Source of the DNA: Streptomyces sp. NBC_00510
GTDB taxonomy: Bacteria > Actinomycetota > Actinomycetes > Streptomycetales > Streptomycetaceae
NCBI GenBank assembly: GCA_036013505.1
Contig: CP107851.1
Location: forward strand, 6,718,501-6,782,500
Direction: 5' to 3'
Length of the DNA: 64,000 bases
Shown here: in pieces, positions 15,766 through 23,578 of the stretch
Layout: each line of letters opens with the position of its first letter
Numbering within the stretch: position 1 is the stretch's first letter
Translations under genes and position numbers: made by a program
The notes under the pieces: model-generated
What the model saw: the letters and a program-made list of their open reading frames with translations, nothing else
Databases searched by the model: none
Told to the model about the DNA's origin: nothing

Positions 15766-17523
15766 CTACGCGTGCTCGCGCCAGCGGTTCGTGATGGGGA
15801 GCCTCCGGTCCTTCCCGAACCCCTTCGCGGAGATCTTCGTCCCCGGCGGATACTGCCTCCGCTTGTACTCCGCCGTGTCCACCATCCGCAGCACCTTCGC
15901 CACGAGTTCCCCGTCGAACCCGGCGGCGACGATCGCGTCGCGCCCCTTGTCCTGGTCGACGTACATCGCCAGCACCCGGTCCAGGACGTCGTAGTCCGGC
16001 AGGGAGTCCGTGTCGACCTGGCCCGGCCGCAGCTCCGCGCTGGGCGGCTTGGAGATGGAGTTCTCGGGGATGGGCGGGGTCTGGCCCCGCTCCGCCGCGG
16101 CCTGGTTGCGCCACTGCGCGAGACGGAAGACGGTCGTCTTGTAGACGTCCTTGATGGGCCCGTACGCGCCGACCGAGTCGCCGTACAGCGTGGAGTAGCC
16201 GACCGCGAGCTCGCTCTTGTTGCCCGGGGCGAGGACGATGTGCCCCTCCTGGTTGGAGATCGCCATGAGCATCGTGCCGCGCAGCCGGGACTGCAGGTTC
16301 TCCTCCGCCAGTCCGGTCAGCCCCAGGGAGCCCATGTAGGCGTCGAACATCGGGGCGATCGGCACGGTGCGGAAGTTGAGCCCGGTCCGCCGGGCCAGTT
16401 CGGCGGCGTCGTCCTTGGAGTGGTCGGAGGAGTACCGCGACGGCATGGAGACGCCGTAGACGTTGGCCGCCCCGACCGCGTCGCAGGCGATGGCCGCGAC
16501 CAGGGCGGAGTCGATGCCGCCGGAGAGGCCGATCAGCACGGAGCGGAAGCCGTTCTTGGCGACGTACGCCCGCAGGCCGACGACCAGCGCGGTGTAGACC
16601 TCCTCGTCGTCGCCCAGCCGCGGGGCCTCGCCGCCGTGCACCTCGGGCTCGTACGCGGGGAGCGGTTCGGCGGAGAGGGTGACGTGCTCGATCTCCAGGC
16701 CGTCGTCGGCGATGCCGCCCGGCACCTTGGTGGCGTCCGCGGCGGGCAGGTCGAGGTCGACCAGGACGCAGCCCTCCTCGAACTGCGGGGCGCGTGCGAT
16801 CACCTCGCCGTCCTCGGAGACGACGATCGAGTCGCCGTCGAAGACGAGTTCGTCCTGCCCGCCGATCATGGCGAGGTAGGCGAGGGTGCAGCCGGCCTCC
16901 TGGGCGCGCTTGCGCACCAGGTCCAGGCGGGTGTCGTCCTTGGCGACCTCGTAGGGGGAGGCGTTGACGGAGAGCAGGAGACCGGCGCCGGCGGTGCGGG
17001 CGGCGGGCACCCGGCCGCCGTCCTGCCAAAGGTCCTCGCAGATGGCGAGGGCGACGTCGACCCCGTGCACCCGGATCACCGGGAGGGTGTCGCCGGGCAC
17101 GAAGTAGCGGAACTCGTCGAAGACGCCGTAGTTCGGCAGGTGGTGCTTGGCGAACTTCAGCACGACCTTCCCGCCGTGCAGCACGGCGGCGGCGTTGCGC
17201 GGGGAGCCGGCGGGCTGGCCGTAGCGAGGCTGGGCCTTCTCGCTGCGGTCGAGGTAGCCGACGACCACCGGCAGCTCTCCGAAGCCCTCGGCCGCCAGGC
17301 GCTCGGCGAGGGCTTCCAGGGCGGCACGGCTGGCTTCGACGAAGGAGGAGCGCAGGGCGAGGTCCTCCACGGGGTACCCGGTCAGCGCCATCTCCGGGAA
17401 GGCCACGAGGTGGGCTCCCTGTTCGGCCGCGTGCCGGGTCCAGCGCACGACCGACTCCGCGTTCCCGGCGAGGTCGCCGACGGTGGAGTCGATCTGATTC
17501 AGGGCGAGGCGAAGTTGAGGCAC
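15766..17523 (-). CDS. nadE: Glutamine-dependent NAD+ synthetase
   Basis: Last step of NAD synthesis: amidates nicotinic acid adenine dinucleotide with ATP, using ammonia released from glutamine. 585 residues, two domains. The N-terminal nitrilase-type glutaminase has the triad E44 (FPEMALTGYP), a Lys at 123-126 (VLKFAKHHLP) and C162 (ICEDLW). The C-terminal synthetase has the P-loop SGGIDS at 333-338, then SMPSRYSSDHS and NKSELAVGYSTLYGD. The GTG at 17523 (MPQLRLALNQID) is chosen because homology begins there; the longer frame to 17640 runs through the promoter. It is divergent from glnA2 with 271 bp between starts. Confidence 0.95.
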   Translation of the reverse strand: MPQLRLALNQIDSTVGDLAGNAESVVRWTRHAAEQGAHLVAFPEMALTGYPVEDLALRSSFVEASRAALEALAERLAAEGFGELPVVVGYLDRSEKAQPRYGQPAGSPRNAAAVLHGGKVVLKFAKHHLPNYGVFDEFRYFVPGDTLPVIRVHGVDVALAICEDLWQDGGRVPAARTAGAGLLLSVNASPYEVAKDDTRLDLVRKRAQEAGCTLAYLAMIGGQDELVFDGDSIVVSEDGEVIARAPQFEEGCVLVDLDLPAADATKVPGGIADDGLEIEHVTLSAEPLPAYEPEVHGGEAPRLGDDEEVYTALVVGLRAYVAKNGFRSVLIGLSGGIDSALVAAIACDAVGAANVYGVSMPSRYSSDHSKDDAAELARRTGLNFRTVPIAPMFDAYMGSLGLTGLAEENLQSRLRGTMLMAISNQEGHIVLAPGNKSELAVGYSTLYGDSVGAYGPIKDVYKTTVFRLAQWRNQAAAERGQTPPIPENSISKPPSAELRPGQVDTDSLPDYDVLDRVLAMYVDQDKGRDAIVAAGFDGELVAKVLRMVDTAEYKRRQYPPGTKISAKGFGKDRRLPITNRWREHA

Positions 17524-17794
17524 GCCGCCCAGTGTAATCGTCAAACCGACGCGATGTCGTGGGCGACGCCTGTGGGGTCGCGCACTCGGCCCGGGAAGCC
17601 ATGGCGGACGGGCCTTTCCGGGGTCGGCCCCCTGTGTCAAGATCGCAAGGGTGCATCACAATGGTGGCGAGGGGTGTCCGGCGGTCCCGGCCGCCGCCGA
17701 AACAGACCGGTAACCCCGTGACGTGATACTGGTCTGGCCCTCGCTCGAGCCGGCACGGACAACAGGCCCCCATGACCTGTGAGGTTGGATAGCT

Positions 17795-19156
17795 ATGGAT
17801 AAGCAGCAGGAGTTCGTGCTCCGTACCCTCGAAGAGCGCGACATCCGATTCGTGCGGCTGTGGTTCACCGACGTGCTGGGCTACCTCAAGTCGGTCGCCG
17901 TGGCGCCTGCCGAGCTGGAGCAGGCCTTCGACGAGGGCATCGGCTTCGACGGGTCCGCGATCGAGGGCTTCGCGCGGGTGTACGAGTCGGACATGATCGC
18001 CAAGCCCGACCCCGGCACCTTCCAGATCCTCCCGTGGCGCGCCGAGGCACCCGGCACCGCCCGGATGTTCTGCGACATCCTCATGCCGGACGGCTCCCCG
18101 TCGTACGCCGACCCCCGCTTCGTCCTCAAGCGGTCCCTGGCCAAGGCCTCCGACCTCGGGTTCACCTTCTACACGCACCCCGAGATCGAGTTCTTCCTGC
18201 TGAAGAACCTGCCGCTGGACGGCAGCGTGCCGGTGCCCGCCGACAACTCCGGCTACTTCGACCACACCCCGCAGAACGTGGGCCAGGACTTCCGCCGCCA
18301 GGCCATCACGATGCTGGAGTCGATGGGCATCTCGGTGGAGTTCTCCCACCACGAGGGCGCCCCCGGCCAGCAGGAGATCGACCTGCGCTACGCGGACGCG
18401 CTGTCCACCGCCGACAACATCATGACCTTCCGCCTGGTCATGAAGCAGGTCGCGCTGGAGCAGGGCGTGAACGCCACGTTCATGCCCAAGCCCTTCAGCC
18501 AGCACCCCGGCTCCGGCATGCACACGCACCTGTCCCTCTTCGAGGGCGACCGCAACGCCTTCCACGAGTCGGGCGCCGAGTACCAGCTGTCGAAGGTCGG
18601 CCGCTCCTTCATCGCGGGCCTGCTGCGGCACGCCGACGAGATCTCCGCGGTGACCAACCAGTGGGTCAACTCGTACAAGCGCATCTGGGGCGGCGCCAAC
18701 CGCACCGCGGGCGCCGGCGGCGAGGCCCCGTCGTACATCTGCTGGGGCCACAACAACCGGTCCGCGCTCATCCGCGTCCCGATGTACAAGCCCGGCAAGA
18801 CCGGCTCCACCCGGGTCGAGGTCCGCTCCATCGACTCCGGCGCCAACCCGTACCTCACCTACGCCGTCCTCCTGGCCGCCGGCCTCAAGGGCATCGAGGA
18901 GGGCTACGAGCTCCCGCCCGGCGCCGACGACGACGTGTGGGCCCTCTCCGACGGCGAGCGCCGCGCCCTCGGCATCCAGCCCCTCCCGCAGAACCTCGGC
19001 GAGGCCATCTCCCTCATGGAGCGCAGCGAACTGGTCGCCGAGACGCTCGGGGAGCACGTCTTCGACTTCTTCCTGCGCAACAAGAAGCAGGAGTGGGAGG
19101 AGTACCGCTCCGAGGTCACGGCGTTCGAGCTCCGCAAGAACCTCCCCAACCTGTAA
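17795..19156 (+). CDS. glnA2: Type I glutamine synthetase-like enzyme, GlnA2 type
   Basis: 453 residues, complete GS fold: GFDGSAIEGFARVYESDM (latch/beta-grasp), metal residues in EIEFFL, HHEGAPGQQEIDLRYADAL and GSGMHTHLSL, NRSALIRVP, and the RVEVRSIDSGANPYL substrate loop. The usual adenylylation loop (NLYDLPP) is replaced by EEGYELPPGADD, so GlnE control is doubtful. Sequence and length match the Streptomyces GlnA2 paralogue, reported in S. coelicolor as a gamma-glutamylpolyamine synthetase; a plain glutamine synthetase is the alternative. The ATG at 17795 follows GGTTGGA. Its last 75 bp of coding sequence and its terminator are repeated 3.8 kb downstream. Confidence 0.88.
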   Translation: MDKQQEFVLRTLEERDIRFVRLWFTDVLGYLKSVAVAPAELEQAFDEGIGFDGSAIEGFARVYESDMIAKPDPGTFQILPWRAEAPGTARMFCDILMPDGSPSYADPRFVLKRSLAKASDLGFTFYTHPEIEFFLLKNLPLDGSVPVPADNSGYFDHTPQNVGQDFRRQAITMLESMGISVEFSHHEGAPGQQEIDLRYADALSTADNIMTFRLVMKQVALEQGVNATFMPKPFSQHPGSGMHTHLSLFEGDRNAFHESGAEYQLSKVGRSFIAGLLRHADEISAVTNQWVNSYKRIWGGANRTAGAGGEAPSYICWGHNNRSALIRVPMYKPGKTGSTRVEVRSIDSGANPYLTYAVLLAAGLKGIEEGYELPPGADDDVWALSDGERRALGIQPLPQNLGEAISLMERSELVAETLGEHVFDFFLRNKKQEWEEYRSEVTAFELRKNLPNL

Positions 19157-19215
19157 CCGCAGGTACGACGCGATCCGGGCCGGCAGCGCGATGCTGCCGG
19201 CCCGGAGCCGTTTCA
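19072..19215 (+). repeat. Direct repeat A: 3' end of glnA2 plus terminator (putative att site, left)
   Basis: 19072-19146 is identical over 75 bp to 22873-22947, and the similarity continues with a few changes through the glnA2 stop and hairpin to about 19213. The offset is constant at 3801 bp until a 1-bp indel in the hairpin loop. It bounds the relic element on its left side, with the integrase fragment directly against it. Confidence 0.85.
19175..19205 (+). terminator. Terminator of glnA2
   Basis: Perfect 13-bp stem (ccgggccggcagc 19175-19187; partner 19193-19205) with loop gcgat, 18 bp past the glnA2 stop. It is copied with one mismatch and a 1-base longer loop at about 22976-23007. Confidence 0.85.
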
Positions 19216-19216
19216 G

Positions 19217-19420
19217 CTCACTTGGGCCGTCTGGCGCCGGGTTCGTGGCTTCGTAGAGTCTGTCGACGGCCCTGCGTGTCCGTCCCTCGCTGCTCGGCAT
19301 CAAGTGCGTGTAGTCGCGAAGCGTGAACCCCGCGTCGGTGTGACCGAGGTAGCTGCTCAGGGCTTTGATGTTCTCGCCGGCGTCCAGGAGCACGGAGGCG
19401 TAGAAGTGCCTCAACGCATT
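19217..19420 (-). pseudogene. Tyrosine integrase C-terminal fragment
   Basis: About 68 codons: ANALRHFYASVLLDAGENIK, then ALSSYLGHTDAGFTLRDYTH, then LMPSSEGRTRRAVDRLY. This is the catalytic box II of SAM/AICE-type integrases: LRH arginine motif, LGH, and Tyr in TLRDYTHLM. The His usually before 'ALRH' is Asn. The N-terminal core-binding domain and box I are missing, and no stop occurs before the frame enters the repeat antisense to glnA2. It joins the RepSA fragment at about 19420/19421, so a deletion removed everything between. Confidence 0.8.
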
Positions 19421-19645
19421 TGCACGGCCCCGCGCTTTCGGTACTGGGCGACCTTGCCAAAGGAGACCCGGCACACCTCCTGCATGGCCGTCTGCGACAG
19501 TCCGGCGCGGGCGGCGATCTCGCGGCGCAGGTAGATGGTGAAGAGCCGCCACAGGTCGCCTGCGTGGTTGTTCCACAGCACCGCGCCCGCGTAGTCGTAC
19601 GCTCGGGACGAGCGGTGTGCCGATCGCGGGGTCGTGCTCGGCATG
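19421..19645 (-). pseudogene. RepSA-type replication initiator fragment
   Basis: Reads YDYAGAVLWNNHAGDLWRLF, TIYLRREIAARAGLSQ and VSFGKVAQYRKRGAV, the conserved internal block of AICE replication initiators of the RepSA family (as in pSAM2). Just upstream, HAEHDPAIGTPLVP continues the same protein in another frame, so a frameshift lies near 19597. The block is cut at 'KRGAV', where the family normally continues HFHAVIRLDG, and passes directly into integrase sequence. No product is expected. Confidence 0.72.
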
Positions 19646-19658
19646 GGTTAGCCAGCCA

Positions 19659-19769
19659 CTTTGGCGCGAGCCTCGAAGATCATGGCCCCAACGTCGTGCT
19701 TTACCGGGCAGGCCCACAGACTGCCCGACGCACCGGAAGCTTACGGGGCCATGATCACTCGCGCCAAAG
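19659..19769. repeat. Nested inverted repeats (three stacked stems)
   Basis: Outer arms ctttggcgcgag (19659-19670) and its complement at 19758-19769; middle arms gatcatggcccc (19678-19689) and 19745-19756; inner arms cgggcag (19705-19711) and ctgcccg (19721-19727). All are perfect. The whole 111-bp segment could fold as one long broken hairpin. It lies just upstream of the RepSA fragment. It could be a MITE-like insertion, a structured RNA, or an old regulatory or origin sequence of the element. Confidence 0.7.
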
Positions 19770-19874
19770 CAGCTCTCGGCCAAAGTCGTTCCGCCGACCT
19801 TGAGTTCGAGGACATGCGGGGGAACGGGACTAGCGATCAGATGATCCGATCGGAGCGGCCTACTATCACCTCTC

Positions 19875-20441
19875 ATGGCCACAGTGATCTTGACCGTCGG
19901 GCTGGCGTTCATCGGCTATCTGGCGACCTATCTCAACGGACTGCGACTGGCGCAGAGGCAGGCCCGACTGACGCGGGTCAACGTCCAGCTGAGTGACTTC
20001 TACGGTCCTCTGTTCGCGCTGATGGAAGCCAACAGCCGCGCCTACGACACCTTCTCTGAGACGTACGCCCGCCCCGACGGGCGCGATCCCTTCCATCACG
20101 ACATACCTCCCACTGAGCAGGAGCTCGCGCGGTGGCGCACATGGGCCACCACCGTCTTCATCCCCAACATTCAGGCAATGCGCGACGTGGTGGTCACAAA
20201 GGCCGATCTCCTGATCGAGGAGGAGATGCCTTCGGCCCTGCTCCAGCTCTGCGCGCATGTCGCTGGATACGAGATCACCGCCGCGCAGTGGGCCGAGGGC
20301 AGTTACGAAGAACATCTGTCACTCATACCGTTCCCCGGCCGGGAGCTAAGGGAGTACACCCGCGACCGGTTCACTCACCTGAAGAGCGAGCAGGCGAGCC
20401 TGCTGGGGCGCCGACGCGGGCGCTCAAACCGTCGACGCTGA
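19875..20441 (+). CDS. Hypothetical membrane-anchored protein
   Basis: 188 residues, not recognised. One N-terminal hydrophobic helix (about 2-20, TVILTVGLAFIGYLATYL) is followed by a soluble, helical, acidic body (QARLTRVNVQLSDFYGPLFA; EEHLSLIPFPGRELREYTRD) and an Arg-rich tail (GRRRGRSNRRR). This layout resembles small proteins often carried on phages and genomic islands, but I assign no function. There is no clear Shine-Dalgarno before the ATG at 19875, so the mRNA may be leaderless or nearly so. It is the only plus-strand gene inside the relic element. Confidence 0.65.
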   Translation: MATVILTVGLAFIGYLATYLNGLRLAQRQARLTRVNVQLSDFYGPLFALMEANSRAYDTFSETYARPDGRDPFHHDIPPTEQELARWRTWATTVFIPNIQAMRDVVVTKADLLIEEEMPSALLQLCAHVAGYEITAAQWAEGSYEEHLSLIPFPGRELREYTRDRFTHLKSEQASLLGRRRGRSNRRR

Positions 20442-20495
20442 AGGGGAGAGGCGGAGCCGTGCCACAGCCGTGTCAGATCCGGCGGTCACTCACGG

Positions 20496-20816
20496 TCAAC
20501 GGCGGTTCGCCGCAGCCGAGGTGCGTCGCTGACCTGATCGGCTCCTACAGCCCAGGTGACCTGGGCACCCTCGCCGCACGTCGCAGCCGTCCTTGTAAGC
20601 CGGCGCACCAGCACAGGGGCACCCGTCCCGGTACCGAATCTTGTGCCAGACCACGCCGTCATGCCACTGACCGCCCACACGGATCTGGACCCGAGGCTGC
20701 CGCCCCGGCTCGAAGCCCTCGTACTTCGGGATCTGGTCCGGCGGCACGTCAACGCGACGGATCCGGACCACGTCGCCGTCCAGGAGTTGCTTCTCCATCG
20801 GGCTCACCGCGGTCAC
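20496..20816 (-). CDS. Hypothetical protein, possibly frameshifted at the C-terminus
   Basis: 106 residues from GTG 20816 (MTAVSPMEKQLLDGDVVRIR). The well-biased part reads VVRIRRVDVPPDQIPKYEGF through HDGVVWHKIRYRDG. After that the other minus-strand frame (APVLVRRLTRTAATCGEGAQ, VTWAVGADQ, stop at 20486) looks equally coding-like, so a frameshift near 20640 is possible. The start overlaps the stop of the gene at 20813 (GTGA), implying a small operon. Not recognised; probably element cargo. Confidence 0.5.
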   Translation of the reverse strand: MTAVSPMEKQLLDGDVVRIRRVDVPPDQIPKYEGFEPGRQPRVQIRVGGQWHDGVVWHKIRYRDGCPCAGAPAYKDGCDVRRGCPGHLGCRSRSGQRRTSAAANRR

Positions 20817-20974
20817 CGGCGCCCATCCGGCAGCGCAGGCCACAGCAGAAGGTGAACGGCCACCCTGCCGTCAGAGGACTCGCGGCGCTCCGTTGCCGCA
20901 CCGCGGTAGAAGCGGCCGTCGAGCTGAAAACGCACACGCTCTCGCCGGTACTCCGGAATGGGCTCGACGTACAC
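20813..20974 (-). CDS. Small hypothetical protein
   Basis: 53 residues from GTG 20974: MYVEPIPEYRRERVRFQLDG, then RFYRGAATERRESSDGRV, ending LLWPALPDGRR. It is too short for most ORF cut-offs. Support comes from coding-like composition, the 4-bp stop/start overlap with the next gene at 20816, and a GGGGAA stretch before the start. The N-terminus could extend upstream if a frameshift is present, as in the neighbouring pseudogene. No known domain. Confidence 0.45.
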   Translation of the reverse strand: MYVEPIPEYRRERVRFQLDGRFYRGAATERRESSDGRVAVHLLLWPALPDGRR

Positions 20975-21086
20975 AGGTGGTTCCCCGGGCTCCCGGGCAC
21001 CTCCACCGCGTCACGCCATTCGTCCACACGTTCGACTCGATCGAGGGCTGCGGGCAAGCCCGTAACCCGCCGGCCACCCGATCGGG

Positions 21087-21366
21087 CTACTCGCCGGCGT
21101 AGTCGTTTGCATAGGCAGCTTTCCGTAGCGCGCGCCCCAGCTCGTAGCACCGAGCTCGGCCTCCAGGCCGGAGTCCTCGATGGCCTCCCGCAGCTCCGCG
21201 GCGACCTCTACCCACGCAGCTTGCAGCCGCTCTCCCTCGGCCCGCTGCTCATCAGTCCACTCACGCACCGGACCCGTGGCCGGTGATGCTCGCGCACCGC
21301 CTTACGGGCCGCATCAAACGATCGCTGCACGTCAGTCAAGGATTCGGGAACGGTCACGTCGGCCAT
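21087..21366 (-). pseudogene. Hypothetical gene broken by two frameshifts
   Basis: The pieces align end to end in three frames: MADVTVPESLTDVQRSFDAARKAV from 21366, then TGPVREWTDEQRAEGERLQA and AWVEVAAELREAIEDSGLEAE, then YELGRALRKAAYANDYAGE with stop at 21087. Together they make a plausible small helical protein of about 93 residues. Frame changes occur near 21285 and near 21150. Either the gene is dead or the sequence has two single-base errors. Function unknown. Confidence 0.6.
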
Positions 21367-21424
21367 GCGGCGGATGCCGAACCCGAGCTCTGACAGTCGA
21401 GGGGTGCCACTCGTGGGCAGGTCG

Positions 21425-22102
21425 TCAGGGGGTAAGGATGCCGATGCCGTCACCGAGCAGTTTCAGCCCGAGAACGAAGAACAGGACCGCCATCACGGCA
21501 ACATTGTGCTGAGCTGCCCAATCCTTCCAGGTACCGAGTGTGGTCTTCGCTCGCTCTCCCCCGAGCAGGAAGACTCCCAAGGGGGCCAGCAGGCCGAGGG
21601 TGGCGATCAGGACGAAGATCGCCAGCGATGCGATCTGCTGCCCGACCGGTAGCCCGGCTGAGCCAATGGTGGCGCTCGCGGCGATGGTCAGTGGGGCGTT
21701 CTTGGCGTTGAGCGCTGCCAAGGCCAGTCCGAGTCCCAAGACCTTTACCGGCGTAAGGCGGTCTATCGCGCCCATCCATTTCGGCAACCGTGCTTGCGAG
21801 GGATCTCTCGGGCGCCGGTGCCACAGCCGGGCGCCGAAGAGGACGAGGAACACGCCCAGCGCGAGCTTGAGAGCTCCCACCCAGGTGGCCGGGTGATCGT
21901 GGGCAGAGGCACCTGCGGGGGAAGCGATCGCGAGCATCACCGCGCCCAGTGCCGAGAGCCCCAGGATCCAGCCGACGGTGAAGAGGACCCCGTTAAGACG
22001 TCCCCGGGGCGTGGCGAGGATGAGGATGATGGCGATGATCGGGAGCGGGCTGATTGCTACGGCGGCCGCGAAACCCAGTACGTCACCGAGGACTGCGCCC
22101 AT
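21425..22102 (-). CDS. GAP-family (Sap / sulfolipid-addressing-like) membrane protein
   Basis: 225 residues, six predicted membrane helices: LGFAAAVAISPLPIIAIILI, GVLFTVGWILGLSALGAVML, GALKLALGVFLVLFGARLW, LGLGLALAALNAKNAPLTI, IASLAIFVLIATLGLLAPLG and VAVMAVLFFVLGLKLLGDGI. The pattern matches the GAP/Sap family, whose mycobacterial member is involved in glycolipid transport; the substrate here is unknown. The ATG at 22102 (MGAVLGDVLGF) is chosen over the longer frame upstream. It appears to be the only intact conserved gene in the relic element. Confidence 0.75.
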   Translation of the reverse strand: MGAVLGDVLGFAAAVAISPLPIIAIILILATPRGRLNGVLFTVGWILGLSALGAVMLAIASPAGASAHDHPATWVGALKLALGVFLVLFGARLWHRRPRDPSQARLPKWMGAIDRLTPVKVLGLGLALAALNAKNAPLTIAASATIGSAGLPVGQQIASLAIFVLIATLGLLAPLGVFLLGGERAKTTLGTWKDWAAQHNVAVMAVLFFVLGLKLLGDGIGILTP

Positions 22103-22872
22103 GGTTGCCTCCGTGATCCAGTGGAACAGGAAGGCGGAAGCGGTGCCCCAACCGCCTGGGCAGCGCAACGGGTTGTTGTGCGATCGATTGCGCCGCTGTC
22201 TTCTCGTCTTCTCGGTCATGCGGAGTGGCAGCCCGAGATTGGTGACGGCCTGTCCCAGTTCCATCTTCCTGCGCGTGGCCGGATCTGTCCTCGGGGCTGC
22301 TCTGGGCACGGGGCCTCCGGCGCCGGCCTGCCGCACCCGCGTCACTGCCTTCCCCGAACCGGACGGCAGTCGGCGCACCGGAAGGTGCCTTCCTTCTCGG
22401 CGCCGTGAAGAAGAAGCGGCACAAAACGTAATCGGCCATCGTGGGGAAAACACGAAGTGATCAAGCTCGGCCCCGTAATGCCGGCGCTTCCCGGGAATCC
22501 GCCCCAGATGACCCCAGGGCCCAGGCGCCACGATTGCGTAGCAGGACGTCCGCGACCAGGATTGAGTCGTGAGGGCGATGGCGCCCCATGTTCGGGCGCT
22601 TGGCGACCCTTGCACCAATCCGTGGCAGGAGAACCTCGCGATGACTGCGACGTCAGGTGCAACCCCGTCGGCTCACCCTGAGCACCCGGGCCGGACGGAT
22701 GGGGTTGCCAAAAGCGGGTGTCGGACCGCCGCCGAGTACCGTGGCGGGGCCGTCTGTGGGACGTACGAGGGCGCCCAGGGGTGACCGACACTGACAACCG
22801 GAGGCGGGCTTCCCGCAGATCGCAGGGATGCTCGTCCTGGTCATCGCAGGTCGGCGGAAGCCCGATTCACTC
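22103..22872. other. Intergenic stretch without a convincing gene
   Basis: About 770 bp between the GAP-family gene and the right-hand repeat. Several frames are open but lack codon bias, ribosome sites or recognisable sequence. GC is lower than in flanking housekeeping genes. It probably holds decayed element DNA and the GAP gene promoter. Confidence 0.6.
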
Positions 22873-23017
22873 CCTGCGCAACAAGAAGCAGGAGTGGGAG
22901 GAGTACCGCTCCGAGGTCACGGCGTTCGAGCTCCGCAAGAACCTCCCGAACCTGTAGACGCAGGTACGACGCGATCCGGGCCGGCAGCGCCGATGCTGTC
23001 GGCCCGGCGCCGTCTCA
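22873..23017 (+). repeat. Direct repeat B: second copy of the glnA2 3' end (putative att site, right)
   Basis: Encodes the last 28 residues of GlnA2 (LRNKKQEWEEYRSEVTAFEL then RKNLPNL and a stop) without the rest of the gene, followed by the terminator hairpin. Compared with copy A: C/G at 22948, a TAG instead of TAA stop context, one extra base in the hairpin loop and one stem mismatch. These few differences suggest an old duplication. Confidence 0.85.
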
Positions 23018-23143
23018 TTCGCTCTTGCCATGCGCAGCCCGACCGCACGACCCCTCGATGCGAACTGTGGGCACGACGGTCGCTGCGGTGCGGCTATTGC
23101 GCTGTGTACGTCGGGGCCTCCGCGTGAGGAGGACACTGATCCC

Positions 23144-23389
23144 ATGGCCCTACCCAAAACGCATCATTGCTCTTCCTGCTCGGACGGTGGCGCGCAGGAA
23201 GAGGTCATCCACGAAGACCTCGTCGTCGGAGCACCGCTGTCCATGGAGGATCTCACCGAGGCGCAGCGCCTCGACCGGTTCGCCCGCAAGTACGCCCACG
23301 ATGGTTGCCAGGTCAGAGAAGTCCGACGAGTCCCACACGACTGCCTGAGCGGCTACGCGTGGTCCGTCCGCTTCGTCGAGAGTTCCTGA
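23144..23389 (+). CDS. Small hypothetical protein with a CxxC motif
   Basis: 81 residues: MALPKTHHCSSCSDGGAQEE then LSMEDLTEAQRLDRFARKYA and HDGCQVREVRRVPHD. The HHCSSC cluster near the N-terminus could bind a metal. AGGAGG lies about 12 bases before the ATG at 23144, a strong ribosome site. It lies outside the right att repeat. Family not recognised. Confidence 0.55.
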   Translation: MALPKTHHCSSCSDGGAQEEVIHEDLVVGAPLSMEDLTEAQRLDRFARKYAHDGCQVREVRRVPHDCLSGYAWSVRFVESS

Positions 23390-23412
23390 CCACAGCGCGT
23401 CGGCGGTGGTGA

Positions 23413-23447
23413 CCCCCCCGGTGGGGCCCGCCGGGCTACCGGGGGCC
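23413..23447 (+). terminator. Possible hairpin terminator
   Basis: ccccccggt (up to 23422) pairs with accggggg (23438-23445), with a G/C-rich loop, 24 bp past the hypothetical gene ending at 23389. Confidence 0.5.
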
Positions 23448-23578
23448 ACTGACGACACAGGCGTGCCGCGAGCGCCGCAGTCGGGCAGGAGGCGAGCCGC
23501 CTCACCCCCTGCTCGACTTCCGTGCGGTCGTGTCTCAGCTCGCCCGGCCCTGGCCCGTGGTCATGACCAGCCGGCCGG

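Larger units (their letters stand above)
19216..22872. mobile_element. Decayed AICE-type integrative element at the 3' end of glnA2
   Basis: About 3.7 kb bounded by direct repeats of the glnA2 3' end. Against the left repeat lie a C-terminal tyrosine-integrase fragment and a RepSA-type replication-protein fragment, both minus strand. Then follow a nested inverted repeat, small hypothetical genes, a frameshifted gene and a GAP-family membrane gene. Base composition is visibly less GC-rich than flanking genes, with more A/T at third positions. No transfer (SpoIIIE-like), excisionase or intact integrase gene remains, so it should be immobile. Confidence 0.75.

Noticed and set aside
17524..17794. 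Possible GlnR box (ggtaac...gtgac near 17710) upstream of glnA2
   Set aside because: Too weak a match to the two-half-site GlnR consensus to call without a matrix score.
15269..19912. A 1547-codon open frame on the minus strand
   Set aside because: It runs antisense through glnA2, through nadE out of frame and through repeats; it is a product of GC-rich third positions. Only short parts (integrase fragment, RepSA piece) are real.
22342..22797. Open frame ending FRCADCRPVRGRQ as a zinc protein
   Set aside because: No codon bias, no ribosome site and no family resemblance; overlaps other equally open frames.
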